The position numbers were made by a program, and so were the translations under genes. The notes below the pieces were generated by a model, which searched no databases, was not told the origin of the DNA, and saw nothing but the letters and a program-made list of their open reading frames with translations. From Poecilobothrus nobilitatus (taxonomy: Eukaryota; Arthropoda; Insecta; Diptera; Dolichopodidae), in NCBI GenBank assembly GCA_947095535.1, contig OX352772.1, positions 317,202,018-317,266,017 of the forward strand: a DNA stretch of 64,000 nt. Direction: 5' to 3'. Position 1 is the first letter of the stretch. Each line of letters opens with the position of its first letter. Of this stretch, positions 11,395 to 21,669 are shown piece by piece.

Positions 11395-14300
11395 AATTAT
11401 TTAATTTTTAAGCTCATCAAAAATACCAGCCTAGTTTAATTAGAATAATCTTAATTTATTTATATTTCAACTTTAATTTTAATATTTATTGAAAACATTT
11501 TAATAAATCAACAAAAACTTTAATGATAAAAATTCCTAGACTTTGAATTTTAATTTTATGATAAATTTTTTGTGTAAAAAGAAAACAAATAGATTTTTCA
11601 TTTTTTAAATAGATTATGGTTTTAAGTTTATTTTTTAAAATTTACAAGGGTCAAATACTTTGTACTCGAAAAATGACACACTATAATTTCTACATAAAAA
11701 TGTTTGTTGACTGCAAATAAAATTCAAAATGGTGAAATAAGGCAAAAAAAAAACAACCAGATATATTTGAAAAATTTTCAACGAAATCTTTAGTATCATA
11801 GCTGGCTAATGTACCGTACACATTTTGCTGTGGGGGAAAGAAACTTTAGGTTAAGGTGTAAGTAGGTACAAAACCAGGATTTATCTTTGTCTATGGAATA
11901 TAAATATAAATCTATTTTTTAAAATAACCATAAGTACCCCAGAAAATACACCTAATAAAACAAAGCGAAAGCGAAAGCAAAATAAAAATAATATGAAATA
12001 TACGATTAAGCTATTCAGAGTTAATTGTCACCGCATAGTGATTGAATTAAATTTGCGTCGGGTTTATTTTCACATAAATATTTTACTTAATATTTTTAGC
12101 ATATTTCTAAAACAAATTTTGAAAAATTATGCATATTAGTTTCACTCTGTTCGTTCGTCTGTTTACAAAACTTTTACTCCGTTAAAGATTGAGAAAAAAA
12201 ATCTTAACCATGGGTAGGTCTCATAATAAAATATTTTGTAGAACAATTTTTTCATCTAGCCCCATTCATTAAGGGACTTCAGTCCCTCAAACCTTAAAAA
12301 ATCCTATGTTTAAATGCGTATATATATCATGATCTATTTAAGATTTTTTCAATCCGAAAACGCCATTTGACAGAAATTTTTCTTACCTTTATAAATCAAT
12401 ATTAAAATTATACAATTTCTTTAAATTTACTATTTTAATTTACCGTTATGTGAAAATAAAATTTTGCGTGATATTACTTTTTTCATAACTCCGGAACGCT
12501 TTTAGATAGCAACTTGAAATTTTGAGACAAGACGAAAACTTTTAGAATTAGTATAAGCTTCCTCAGAATGTGTTTAAGAGCTATTAGGGCTCAAAAATTG
12601 ACAATTTGTTATTTTTAGTCATCTGTACAAATTCAAATTCTTCAGCAAGAAATAAAAAATAAAGCTTCAATAATATATTTTTACGTGTCTTAACAGTTTT
12701 TCATAGTTATATAGGATTCCGGACTTACAGCTTCTCAAAATAGCAAAAATGTCCTATTTTCCCATTTTTTTTTATTACCTATATACAATTTTCAAATTTT
12801 GGTGCAAGCCACAATTCTAAACAGTTTATATTATGTTTTGGAAATGGGCGCCTTTAAAAACCGTTGGTTTACATTCTGCCTTAATTTTTGTTATATTCAC
12901 CACATACAATGTGATAAGGAAATGAATAAACCTTTTCTTTTCAGGTGCGTGGTTGTTGTAATATTAAATTATAATTATATTATTTTTTTTTTGTTTACAT
13001 TGTATTATTATATTTTATATATTATTTTAATTTAACTGGGGTTTGAAACATTTCCTTTCCTTCCAACCTTTCACCTAAAAGATGGGCCTCAACTGCACTG
13101 CTCAACTGGTCAGATACTTAATTCTATTTTGTAGACTAAAATTTAAATTAAAAATTTTTTGCCAAATTAAGGATTATTTCCCTAAAATTTTAAATTTATT
13201 AAAACCTATGCTTTACAGAATCAATTACTGTTACGACAGTGAATCATACGTCCTTGATTCACTAGTCACAGACTCGCGATAATATTAATTTTTATCGATT
13301 TCTGTTTAAAAATGTGGATTAAGCTTTGTCCAACACGATCACTCTTAAGCTAAAAAAATTAAAGTCATAAAATATTTATGAAGAAAATATTTTTTTATTT
13401 ATTTTTCAGGTTCGCTATTGGTTTTTATTGAGATCTGAACAAAATTTTGCAAAGCTCTAAAACAACAAACTTTTTCACTTCCAAGTTTTCCATACAAAGA
13501 AATTAACCGAAGATTATTAACCGAAATAAGATAGAAATAAGCAAATAATACTGTATAAATACTATATAATACATTTTTGTTTTTCCATTTTCAGCACCTA
13601 AACCCAAATTATTATTTTCTCAGTATGTATGAATTACATCCCTTACAAAAACGACCCTTTTTACAAGACTTTGAGTTACGACTTTAAGTTACAAGATTTG
13701 ACTTAAAAAATTTCCTAAAACACTGGTAGATCATCATCATCGCACCATCATCATTAATACAATTTAGAGCGCATGATTGTTGCGGAAGAAGAAAACTCAT
13801 CCGTTTAAGATTCAATGGAAAGTGGAAACTAGATTTTTCAAACTATTTGCGATCAATAAACCGAATACATGACAATAACAACATCAAAGTAAATACAAAT
13901 CTGTTGAACAGCTTTTTTTCCGTGATGAATAATCTTATGATAATCTCTTATTAAAATAATTTCATTTCCGATTCGTAAAATCATAAAGGATATATATAAT
14001 TTCCAAGTATGAGTATTCACGAAGAATAAAAAATGCTTATAATTTTCTTCATATAATATAGTATGTCCAAGATTACTCTATATTGATTAACAAATTTTAT
14101 CTACGTTAATACTTTATATACATAATATGTAGGTTAATACTTTACATACATATTTATTTACGTTAAAATTTAGGTATATGTTATGGGAATCTGAAAATTC
14201 TAACGAAAAATATTTTTCATATTGTAGAAAATTGAAACCATCAAATAAATAAAATTTGACTTGCTTTTAGTAGAATTAATCTAAAAATTGAATTTAAAAA

Positions 14301-14470
14301 CTAAAATTAGAAGTTTACATTGTCTAATTTTAAAAACTTTTTTATTTTATTACTAATTAACATTAATAGCTTATTTTTAAAAATTTATAAATAAATTATA
14401 AATTTATATAATAAATAAATAATTTATATATAATAAATAGATGGAGAGAATCACTTAGTTTTAATAATAA
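11395..14470. other. Intergenic region dominated by a dispersed repeat
   Basis: No gene is supported. About 12097-12900 is the repeat family with TTTCACTCTGTTCG. An inverted relative occupies about 53085-54345: both contain the same block in which ACCGTTGGTTTACATTC occurs at one end and a GTCTGTTTAC phrase at the other. Open frames of 66-78 codons in 12799-13282 lie in or next to this repeat, lack ATG starts in part, and look fortuitous. Confidence 0.5.
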
Positions 14471-14476
14471 ATTAAT

Positions 14477-14748
14477 TCAACCTCGCGCTGTTGCAGCTAC
14501 ATTAGCTGCTGATTGAGCTATTCCAATTGTTTGAATTGTAGCATCACGTACTCTTTGACCCAATTTTTCCTGTAAACGAAAATCAATTTTTAATAAAACG
14601 GCTCTAAAATTAACTAAATATAATTACTCTTCTACTATAATAAACTTACAACTGGCTTAAAAGTTTTTTTCCACCAACCGGCTTGTGATTGTCCAAAAAC
14701 TGCCATTAATACTATTAAAGCAAATATGAAAACTTTTGAGAAATTCAT
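14477..14748 (-). CDS. Cecropin-type antimicrobial peptide precursor (locus 6; pair 1, minus member)
   Basis: Exon 1 is 14650-14748, the intron 14570-14649 (80 bp), exon 2 14477-14569 with TGA; 63 residues. Signal peptide [20 protein letters not shown] then SQA. Mature peptide [10 protein letters not shown] plus [20 protein letters not shown] and [10 protein letters not shown]: this is the majority form, found identically in eleven genes of the window. Net charge is about +5 before amidation. It is divergently arranged with 16267; their start codons are 1.5 kb apart. The stop is TGA, shared with 23821-24092 only, which marks these two as closest relatives. Confidence 0.95.
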
Positions 14749-14829
14749 TTTTATAATATTTTGATTTAAATTTTAATTTTAAGTTTTTGTTACAATAAGA
14801 ACAACTTTTTAAAATACTAGTTACTTTCA

Positions 14830-14908
14830 ACTGATGGTTTTGATCACAGTTTTCAAGCTTTTATATTATATTTCTATATTTCAATTTTTATTTTTACAGG
14901 GGAAAAAC
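14830..14908 (-). promoter_or_regulatory. Minus-class cecropin promoter (locus 6)
   Basis: Reading toward the gene: kappaB-like GGGGAAAAAC at 14899-14908, TATAAAA (complement at 14859-14865) and initiator TCAGT (complement ACTGA at 14830-14834). The TATA-to-start spacing is 33 bp. Confidence 0.75.
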
Positions 14909-16045
14909 ATTATGGAATTTGAACAAAAAAATGATCATAATACAATTTTAGGTGATTAATCATTACTAACATACAGAAACGATCATTTATGTTTTTCCTA
15001 AAATTGAATGTATTTAAACGCGGGAATTTCTAATAATAAAAGACACAAATAATAAATAACTGTTTAAATAGTAAGTTTAGTTTAAACACGAATGTAGAAT
15101 TTAATTGAAAAGTTAAAGAATAGAATAATGCTCCTATAAGTTAAATGACATTAGTAAAAAATAATTTTACAGGTTCATATAAATAAGTAATTCCAACATT
15201 TATTTTAACTTTAACTATTCGCAAAATTAACTTATTGCGACTCTTTTACTAATACCATTTCCTAATTAATACTAATTAGTTTAAGAATCTTCGTCAAATG
15301 AATCAACATAATATAGTACAGTATAGATATTAGAAAGCATCTGTAACCTGATAATACCTAAGTATTTGCTCCCACAGCCTGTATTGACTTTTATTTAAGA
15401 GCGATATGAATATAAACTTAAGATTGCCTTAAAAATCATAACGGTTAACCTAAAATTCAATCAGAGAATTGAAAAGTACAAATACTATATACCATAAAGG
15501 ACAAAATGTGAACATAAAAAACAATGATACAAATATATATTTAAATTTATTACAAAAACTATAAATTAATATTTGAAAAGTTATTCTATATTTAGTTTGA
15601 TTTCAATGACACTTAAAGGTGTACAATGAGCGAAACTTATGGCATCATATATTATGACAAGCAGAATTTTTTGTTTCCCCTTTCTCTTTGCTAAAAATGC
15701 AATGAGTTTGCTTTAAATTAACGTGTGCTTTTTATGCATTCTGTTTTATGTTATAGTTTTATGATTAGGAAATTTCCATCCTAATAACAAGGAATTGATG
15801 AATAATCATTTTGGAAAAGATATATCCATATAAAACAAACAAAATTGGTCCGCTTTGTATAACGTCAAGAATCTCATAATCAAAAAATTTAAAAATTTAT
15901 ATTTGAAACGAGAATTGATAAAGTACAAAAATTTTTTTATGTCGCAACTCGTAATGTATATGCGGAATTTAACTCTAATCAAAATAGATAACGTTTTGTT
16001 TATATTTCCAATTAAATCACTTTGAAAACATTAAAAATTTTAAGA
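14909..16045. other. Shared divergent spacer of pair 1
   Basis: This AT-rich spacer separates two oppositely directed cecropin promoters and is repeated, with small changes, in pairs 2, 3 and 4. Unlike the others it carries about 30 extra bases near 15210-15245 between short direct repeats, so the others probably suffered a slippage deletion or this one an insertion. No gene is seen. Confidence 0.55.
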
Positions 16046-16213
16046 GGGATTCCCTCAAATATTGATAACGACAACTACGCAAATTTATTTTACTTTCTTT
16101 TTAAAAGCAAACCACAAATTGAAAAACATTTACATTACAAAATCCCCGAATGTGAATTGACTTATAACAGAAAATGCTATAAAAACTACAAAACTTTGTG
16201 TTAATTTATCAGT
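16046..16213 (+). promoter_or_regulatory. Plus-class cecropin promoter (locus 7)
   Basis: GGGATTCCCT, an almost perfect palindromic kappaB site, is at 16046-16055. A GATAACGA motif follows at about 16063, a second Rel-like site AATCCCC at 16141-16147 (CGGGGATTTT in reverse), TATAAAA at 16178-16184 and the initiator TCAGT at 16209-16213. The leader is about 56 nt. The combination of Rel and GATA sites is known from fat-body immune promoters of flies; induction here is inferred. Confidence 0.8.
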
Positions 16214-16266
16214 CTTACAGCAATTTTCAGTTTAAAACAACTTCAACTATTAAATAAAATAAAATA

Positions 16267-16539
16267 ATGAATTTCTCAAAGGTTTTTATATTTGCTTTAA
16301 TTGTATTAATGGCAACTTTTGGACAATCACAAGCCGGTTGGTGGAAAAAAACCTTTAAACCAGTTGTAAGTATATTATAGTAGAAGAATATTAGTATTTA
16401 ATTTTAATTTTAGAACAGTTTTACTAAATATGATTTTGGTTTACAGGAAAAATTGGGTCAAAGAGTACGTGATGCTACAATTCAAACAATAGGAATTGCT
16501 CAATCAGCAGCAAATGTTGCAGCCACAGCTAGAGGCTAA
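16267..16539 (+). CDS. Cecropin-type antimicrobial peptide precursor (locus 7; pair 1, plus member)
   Basis: Exon 1 is 16267-16365, the intron 16366-16446 (81 bp), exon 2 16447-16539 with TAA; 63 residues. Signal peptide [20 protein letters not shown] then SQA; mature peptide is the majority form ([10 protein letters not shown] / [20 protein letters not shown] / [10 protein letters not shown]). The gene and about 3.4 kb downstream are almost identical to 25579 and its flank, at an offset of 9312 bp, which points to very recent duplication or conversion. Confidence 0.95.
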
Positions 16540-17075
16540 AATTATTTAATTTTTAAGCTCATCAAAAGTACCAACCTAGTTCAATTAGAATAATCTTAAT
16601 TTATTTATATTTTAAGTTTAATTTTAATATTTTAATATTTATTGAAAAAATTTTAATAAATCAACAAAAAAATGAATGAAAAAAATTTCTTTGACTTTGA
16701 ATTTTATATTTATTTCACAAAACACAAAAAAAAAATATGATAATATTTTTTTGGAGGTTATAAATAGAACAAAGACTGCGGATTTTGATAAAAAAATATA
16801 ATACCAAAAATTTTCGAATAATAATAAAATTTCTACATTTTCTAAAATCGAAAGAAAAATTTCGGAACGGATTCTGCCATTACGAAATTTTGCATAACAA
16901 AAAGTATACAAAATATTTCTTTGAAAGAACTAACATTAGAAAATCTATCATGAAAATTTAATAAAATCTTGTTTTTAAAATGCGGCTCAATTTAAACAAA
17001 TTTTTACAGCTATATCATAAGCGTTTTTTGTAATTGCACGGAGGTCGTTCCAAATTTTAATTGTAAAATACGAAA
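16540..17075. other. 3' flank shared by plus-class genes
   Basis: This AT-rich flank with AATAAA-like signals is repeated after 20872 and 25579. It includes a stretch at about 16750-16970 that in the copy at 21383-21613 reads as an open frame of 76 codons, but that frame is interrupted in the other copies. It may be very old coding debris; I assign no function. Confidence 0.4.
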
Positions 17076-18217
17076 ACAAATTAGGCTGTGCGAATCTACG
17101 CCCCACGAATTATTGCCCCCGGTAATTTGGGGTCTTTTTCCATTTTTATTTTAAATAAAATGAAGCTAAACTAGGGTCCTTTTTTATAATTCGCTTATAA
17201 TAGTAATCAAAAGTATTAGTATTATTTGTAAAATCTTTTAATATTTTTTTGATACTGACATCAGTAGTGTATCAAAGGATTTCTATTTTGGTATGTATGT
17301 ATACAAAAATAGTATGTATTTTGGTATGTATGTCAAAAATAATTAGGGGTGTTTTAGAGTTGGATTCGAAACAAGGCTCTTTTTCTAAATCAAAAAAAAA
17401 AACACTTTTACATATAACTATGTTTTGCAAATTTATTTTTCAACTCTTCTACCATATCGACGAATATCACCATTACAAAAAACAATTAAACCTTTTATCA
17501 CATTACAACTGTAATATTTATAAGAAAAAATGGATTTTTGATAGCGTTGAATAAATAGATAACTTTGCTTCCTTTTCTCGTGTAAATAATTTTCTCTTCA
17601 AGAGTTCATATAATTGGTCCAAGCTTATACCATTAATAAAAGCAAAAACCGTAACGAGCATTCTTGAATTAACTTGACTTTCCAAAAAAAGCTTCCACAA
17701 TATGGTCTGGTACTTTTGAAAAATCCGTTACATCCAGGATTTTTTTCATAGCATCTAGCTTCTTCTTCTTTATAATATTTTTAATATTTAAGTTCATCTT
17801 TAATTGAAAAAATGTAATTTTAAAAATATGAAATTAAATTATAAACTTTAACTTGTAACATCATTGATAGTTGTTTTATTTAAAAAAATATAATTTTTTT
17901 ATAACTGCTGCTGCAGTTTTGTTTACTGCAATTCTTTAATAAATTAATAGGAATATAATATAAATACTTTGGAAAAATGCAATCTCGATTTTGGTACGAA
18001 AACCTCGAATGCACGAATAAATAAATATTCTGGAAAAAGGTTTAACTTTGATTTAGTAACCATAATAAATACACAAATGCTGTGGAAAAAGAAGTAACCT
18101 TAATTTTGTAACCAACCTTAATATACCCACTATCTTATTTTGGTGTGTCTTACTGTAAAGGAAATCTTTAATTACGCTCTTATACAATAGGCTACCGAGA
18201 CACCAGGTAGCAATTAT
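17076..18217. other. 1.14-kb block present in pairs 1 and 3 but absent from pair 2
   Basis: Comparison of the three paralogous flanks shows this block between GTAAAATACGAAA and AATTCAATTTTGTC; at 22875-22890 the two sides are joined directly. A copy is at 26388-27529. It contains an unrecognised, frame-broken coding-like stretch on the minus strand (17410-17794), degenerate monomers of the 80-bp minisatellite (17940-18125) and a broken SINE head (about 18160-18206). No clear terminal inverted repeats or target duplications are visible, so insertion against deletion is not resolved. Confidence 0.6.
17410..17794 (-). pseudogene. Unrecognised frame-broken coding-like fragment
   Basis: I do not recognise this sequence. 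On the minus strand an ATG near 17792-17794 opens a lysine-rich start (MNLNIKNIIKKKKLDAMKKI) of about 42 codons. After a shift of frame it continues as a 60-codon open stretch (17518-17700) containing LVTVFAFINGISLDQLYELL, and after another shift as a further open stretch to about 17415 with VIKGLIVFCNGDIRRYGRR. Composition (Gly, Asp, Pro, Arg use) is less biased than that of chance frames in this DNA, suggesting a decayed gene. It could derive from a mobile element, a virus-like insertion or a host gene. The copy at 26722-27106 has the same lesions. Confidence 0.35.
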
Positions 18218-19130
18218 AATTCAATTTTGTCAAATGACAAAAAAATATCTAACAAAATATTTTTTGAATAAAGTTCCGAAAAGCAGTCATGTCCGATTTA
18301 TTTCTAACTTAGATGAAAATTATCTTAGATAGCGTGATGAAACACTACAAGGATCCTATTTTATATTTATTCTTCTTTCTCGTTGTTGTTTTTATTACAC
18401 GTTACACTAGGAACGATTTGTTTTACAGTAATATAGGTAAATAGGAGAAAAAAAATGGGAAGGATATTATAAGGATAAGTTGGGAACCTAAAACGATTCT
18501 TTTTGAAAAGTTGCAAGGAGAAGGGAAACACACTTTAGCAGTTCCCACAACGAATGAGCTTCCATAACTAGTTTTAAATCACCAACGAATTTTTACAGTG
18601 TAGAAATGAGCAATTGCTGCTCTTCTTGTGGTTCACGAAATAGTTTGAGAGAAGACATAATTGATTTTAGTTCAATAGAGCAAATGCCGTTACCTAAAAA
18701 ACATCTATAAAAGAATGCGATATTGCTGCAAGATTTTGATGAATGTTGAACGAAATTTGTTTTTCGTCAACCCATGTATGAGAGTTGTTCCTCATCTTAA
18801 GCCGAATGTAAGCTGTGACGACGTCAAAGGCTTCAAATAGCCCTTAGAAAATTTAGGTGGTCAATTTACTGAAAAGGATGTAGCCTTAACATTTGTGAAG
18901 ATATGGAAAGCTAACAAGGATTAAATTGTTGACTACTTGCTAAAAAAATTTTAAATTGAAATATTTAAAAATTAAATTAGAAGCTTACATTGTTTAATTT
19001 TAAAAACTTATTTATTTTATTACTAATTAAAATTAATAGCTTATTTTTAAAAATTTATAAATAAATTATATAATAAATAGTTAGAGATTAATTAGTTTTA
19101 AGAATTAGTTATTACTTAGTTTTAATAATA
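18218..19130. other. Spacer with unrecognised coding-like relic (copy 1)
   Basis: About 18660-18925 looks like decayed coding sequence on the plus strand: one frame reads MRVVPHLKPNVSCDDVKGFK, an in-frame TAG, then LENLGGQFTEKDVALTFVKI and WKANKD. A preceding stretch (about 18670-18765) reads in another frame, with VLLQDFDEC-like text in the relative at 23395-23465. Three copies exist (here, about 23385-23640 and 27975-28240), each differently damaged. I do not recognise the family. Confidence 0.4.
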
Positions 19131-19137
19131 GATTAAT

Positions 19138-19409
19138 TTAACCTCGCGCTGTAGCAGCTACATTAGCTGCGGATTGAGCTATTCCAATTGTTTGAATTGT
19201 AGCATCACGTACTCTTTGACCCAATTTTTCCTGTAAACGAAAATCAATTTTTAATAAAACGGCTCTAAAATTAACTAAATATAATTACTCTTCTACTATA
19301 ATATACTTACAACTGGCTTAAAAGTTTTTTTCCACCAACCGGCTTGTGATTGTCCAAAAACTGCCATTAATACTATTAAAGCAAATATGAAAACTTTTGA
19401 GAAATTCAT
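19138..19409 (-). CDS. Cecropin-type antimicrobial peptide precursor (locus 8; pair 2, minus member)
   Basis: Exon 1 is 19311-19409, the intron 19231-19310 (80 bp), exon 2 19138-19230 with TAA; 63 residues. Signal peptide [20 protein letters not shown] then SQA; mature peptide is the majority form. Relative to locus 6 it has synonymous changes in exon 2 and TAA instead of TGA. It is identical over almost its whole surroundings to 28450-28721 (offset 9312). It is divergent with 20872, with 1463 bp between start codons. Confidence 0.95.
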
Positions 19410-19491
19410 TTTTATAATATTTTGATTTAAATTTTAATTTTAAGCTTTTGTTACAATAAGAACAACTTTTTAAAATACTAGTTACTTTTCA

Positions 19492-19570
19492 ACTGATGGT
19501 TTTGATCACAGTTTTCAAGCTTTTATATTATAATTCCATATTTCAATTTTTATTTTTACAGGGGAAAAAC
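19492..19570 (-). promoter_or_regulatory. Minus-class cecropin promoter (locus 8)
   Basis: GGGGAAAAAC at 19561-19570, TATA complement TTTTATA at 19521-19527 and initiator complement ACTGA at 19492-19496, in the same spacing as the other minus-class promoters. Confidence 0.75.
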
Positions 19571-20650
19571 ATAATGAAATTTAAACAAAAAAATTATCAT
19601 AATAGAATTTTAGGTGATTAATCATTACTAATATACAGAAACGATCATTTATGTTTTTCCTAAAATTGAATGTATTTAAACGCGGGAATTTCTAATAATA
19701 AAAGACACAAATATTAAATAGCTGTTTAAACAGTAAGTTTAGTTTCACGAATGTAGAATGTAGAATTTAATTGAAAAGTTAAAGAATAGAATAATGCTCC
19801 TATAAGTTAAATGACATTAGTAAAAAATAATTTTACAGGTTCATATAAAAAAGTAATTCCAACATTTATTTTAACTAATACCATTTCCTAATTAATACTA
19901 ATTAGTCTAAGAATCTTCGTCAAATGAATCAACATAATATAGTACAGTATAGATATTAGAAAGCATCTGTACGCTGTGATACCTAAGTATTTTCCCTTAC
20001 AGTACGCATTGACTTTTATTTACGAGCGATGTGATTATAATCTTATGATTGCCTTAAAAATCATAACGGTTAACCTAAAATTCAATAAGAGAATTGAAAA
20101 GAACAAATCCTATATACCATAACGGACAAAATGTTAACAAAAAAAACAATGATACAAATATATATTTAAATTTATTACAAAAACTATAAATTAATATTTG
20201 AAAAGTTATTCTATATTTTGATTTCAATGACACTTGAAGGTGTACAATGAGCGAAAATTATGACACCATGCACTATAATAAGCAGAATTTTTCTTTCCCT
20301 TTTCTCTTTGTTAAAAATTCCATGCGTTTATTTTTCATTAAAGTCTGCTTTTTATGTTTTTGGGTTTATGTCATATAGTTTATGGAACCATTCCTAATAG
20401 CAAAAAATCTTTTCAGAAAAAACATAAAATATGAACCAAACAAAAGTATTGACTGCTTTGAGTTATACGTCAAGAATCTCGTTATCTAAAATTTTAAAAA
20501 TTTGTATTTGAAACGAGAATTGATAAAGTACAAAAAATTTTTTATGTCGCAACTCGTAATGCATATGCGGAATTCAACTCTAATCAAAATAGATAACGTT
20601 TTGTTTATATTTCCAATTAAATCACTTTGAAAACATTAAAAATTTTAAAA
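19571..20650. other. Shared divergent spacer of pair 2
   Basis: The gene-near part (to about 19968) is nearly identical to pair 4. Beyond that point it diverges sharply from pair 4, while pair 4 switches to resemble pairs 1 and 3. The switch point marks a recombination or conversion boundary. No gene is seen. Confidence 0.55.
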
Positions 20651-20818
20651 GGGATTCCCTCAAATATTGATAACGACAACTACGCAAATTTATTTTACTT
20701 TCTTTTTAAAAGCAAACCACAAATTGAAAAACATTTACATTACAAAATCCCCGATTGTGAATTGACTTATAACAGAAAATGCTATAAAAACTACAAAACT
20801 TTGTATTAATTTATCAGT
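20651..20818 (+). promoter_or_regulatory. Plus-class cecropin promoter (locus 9)
   Basis: GGGATTCCCT at 20651-20660, GATAACGA about 20668, a second Rel-like AATCCCC at about 20747-20753, TATAAAA at 20783-20789 and TCAGT at 20814-20818. Confidence 0.8.
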
Positions 20819-20871
20819 CTTACAGCAATTTTCAGTTTAAAACAACTTCAACTATTAAATAAAATAAAATA

Positions 20872-21147
20872 ATGAATTTCACAAAGGTTTTTATATTTGC
20901 TCTATTTGTATTAATGGCAACTTTTGGACAATCACAAGCCGGTTGGTGGAAAAAAACCTTTAAACCAGTTGTAAGTATATTATATAGTAAAAGAATATTA
21001 GTATTTAATTTTAATTTTAGAACAGTTTTACTAAAATTTGATTTTGTTTTACAGGAAAAATTGGGTCAAAGAGTACGTGATGCTACAATTCAAACAATAG
21101 GAATTGCTCAATCAGCAGCAAATGTTGCAGCCACAGCTAGAGGCTAA
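20872..21147 (+). CDS. Cecropin-type antimicrobial peptide precursor (locus 9; pair 2, plus member)
   Basis: Exon 1 is 20872-20970, the intron 20971-21054, exon 2 21055-21147 with TAA; the spliced product has 63 residues. Signal peptide [20 protein letters not shown] then SQA (Thr4 and Phe12 are private or shared only with 30199); mature peptide is the majority form. Oddity: the 84-bp intron is a multiple of three and has no in-frame stop, so the unspliced message would also be open, adding 28 mostly hydrophobic residues between the two halves (91 in total). All other copies have a stop or frame change in the intron. A decayed mariner lies 0.5 kb downstream. Confidence 0.95.
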   Translation: MNFTKVFIFALFVLMATFGQSQAGWWKKTFKPVVSILYSKRILVFNFNFRTVLLKFDFVLQEKLGQRVRDATIQTIGIAQSAANVAATARG

Positions 21148-21669
21148 AATTCTTTAATTTTTAAGGTCATCAAAAGTACCAGCCTAGTTCAATTAGAATA
21201 ATCTTAATTTATTTATATTTTAAGTTTAATTTTAATATTTTAATATTTATTGAAAAAATTTTAATAAATCAACAAAAAAATGAATGAAAAAAATTTCTTT
21301 GACTTTGAATTTTAATTTTATATTTATTTCACAAAAACAAAAAATAATAGCTATAAAAAGCCATAAGAGTTGATTATATTTTTTGGGAGCTTATAACAAA
21401 GCTTATATAGAACAAAGACGGCGGATTTTGATGAAAAAATATAATACCAAAGATTTTCGAATAATAATAAATTTTCTATATTTTCTAAAATCAAAAGAAA
21501 AATTTCGGAACGGATTCCTTATTTCCTTCCATTACGAAATTTTGCATAACAAAAAATATACAAAATATTTCTTTGGAGGAACTAACATTAGAAAATCTAT
21601 CATGAAAATTTAAAAATTTAATAAAACCTTGTTTTAAAATGCGGCTCAATTCAAACAAATTTTAACAGA

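Noticed and set aside
16022..16204. A 60-codon open frame conserved upstream of four plus-class cecropin genes (also at 20627, 25334 and 29954).
   Set aside because: It begins at TTG, not ATG, and overlaps the kappaB, Rel-like and TATA motifs. Its conservation is explained by promoter duplication.
16639..16911. A 90-codon Phe-rich frame on the minus strand, with a twin at 25951-26223.
   Set aside because: Its Phe/Ile/Leu-rich composition is that expected from translating poly-A/T tracts. It is broken in the related flank at 21150-21620.
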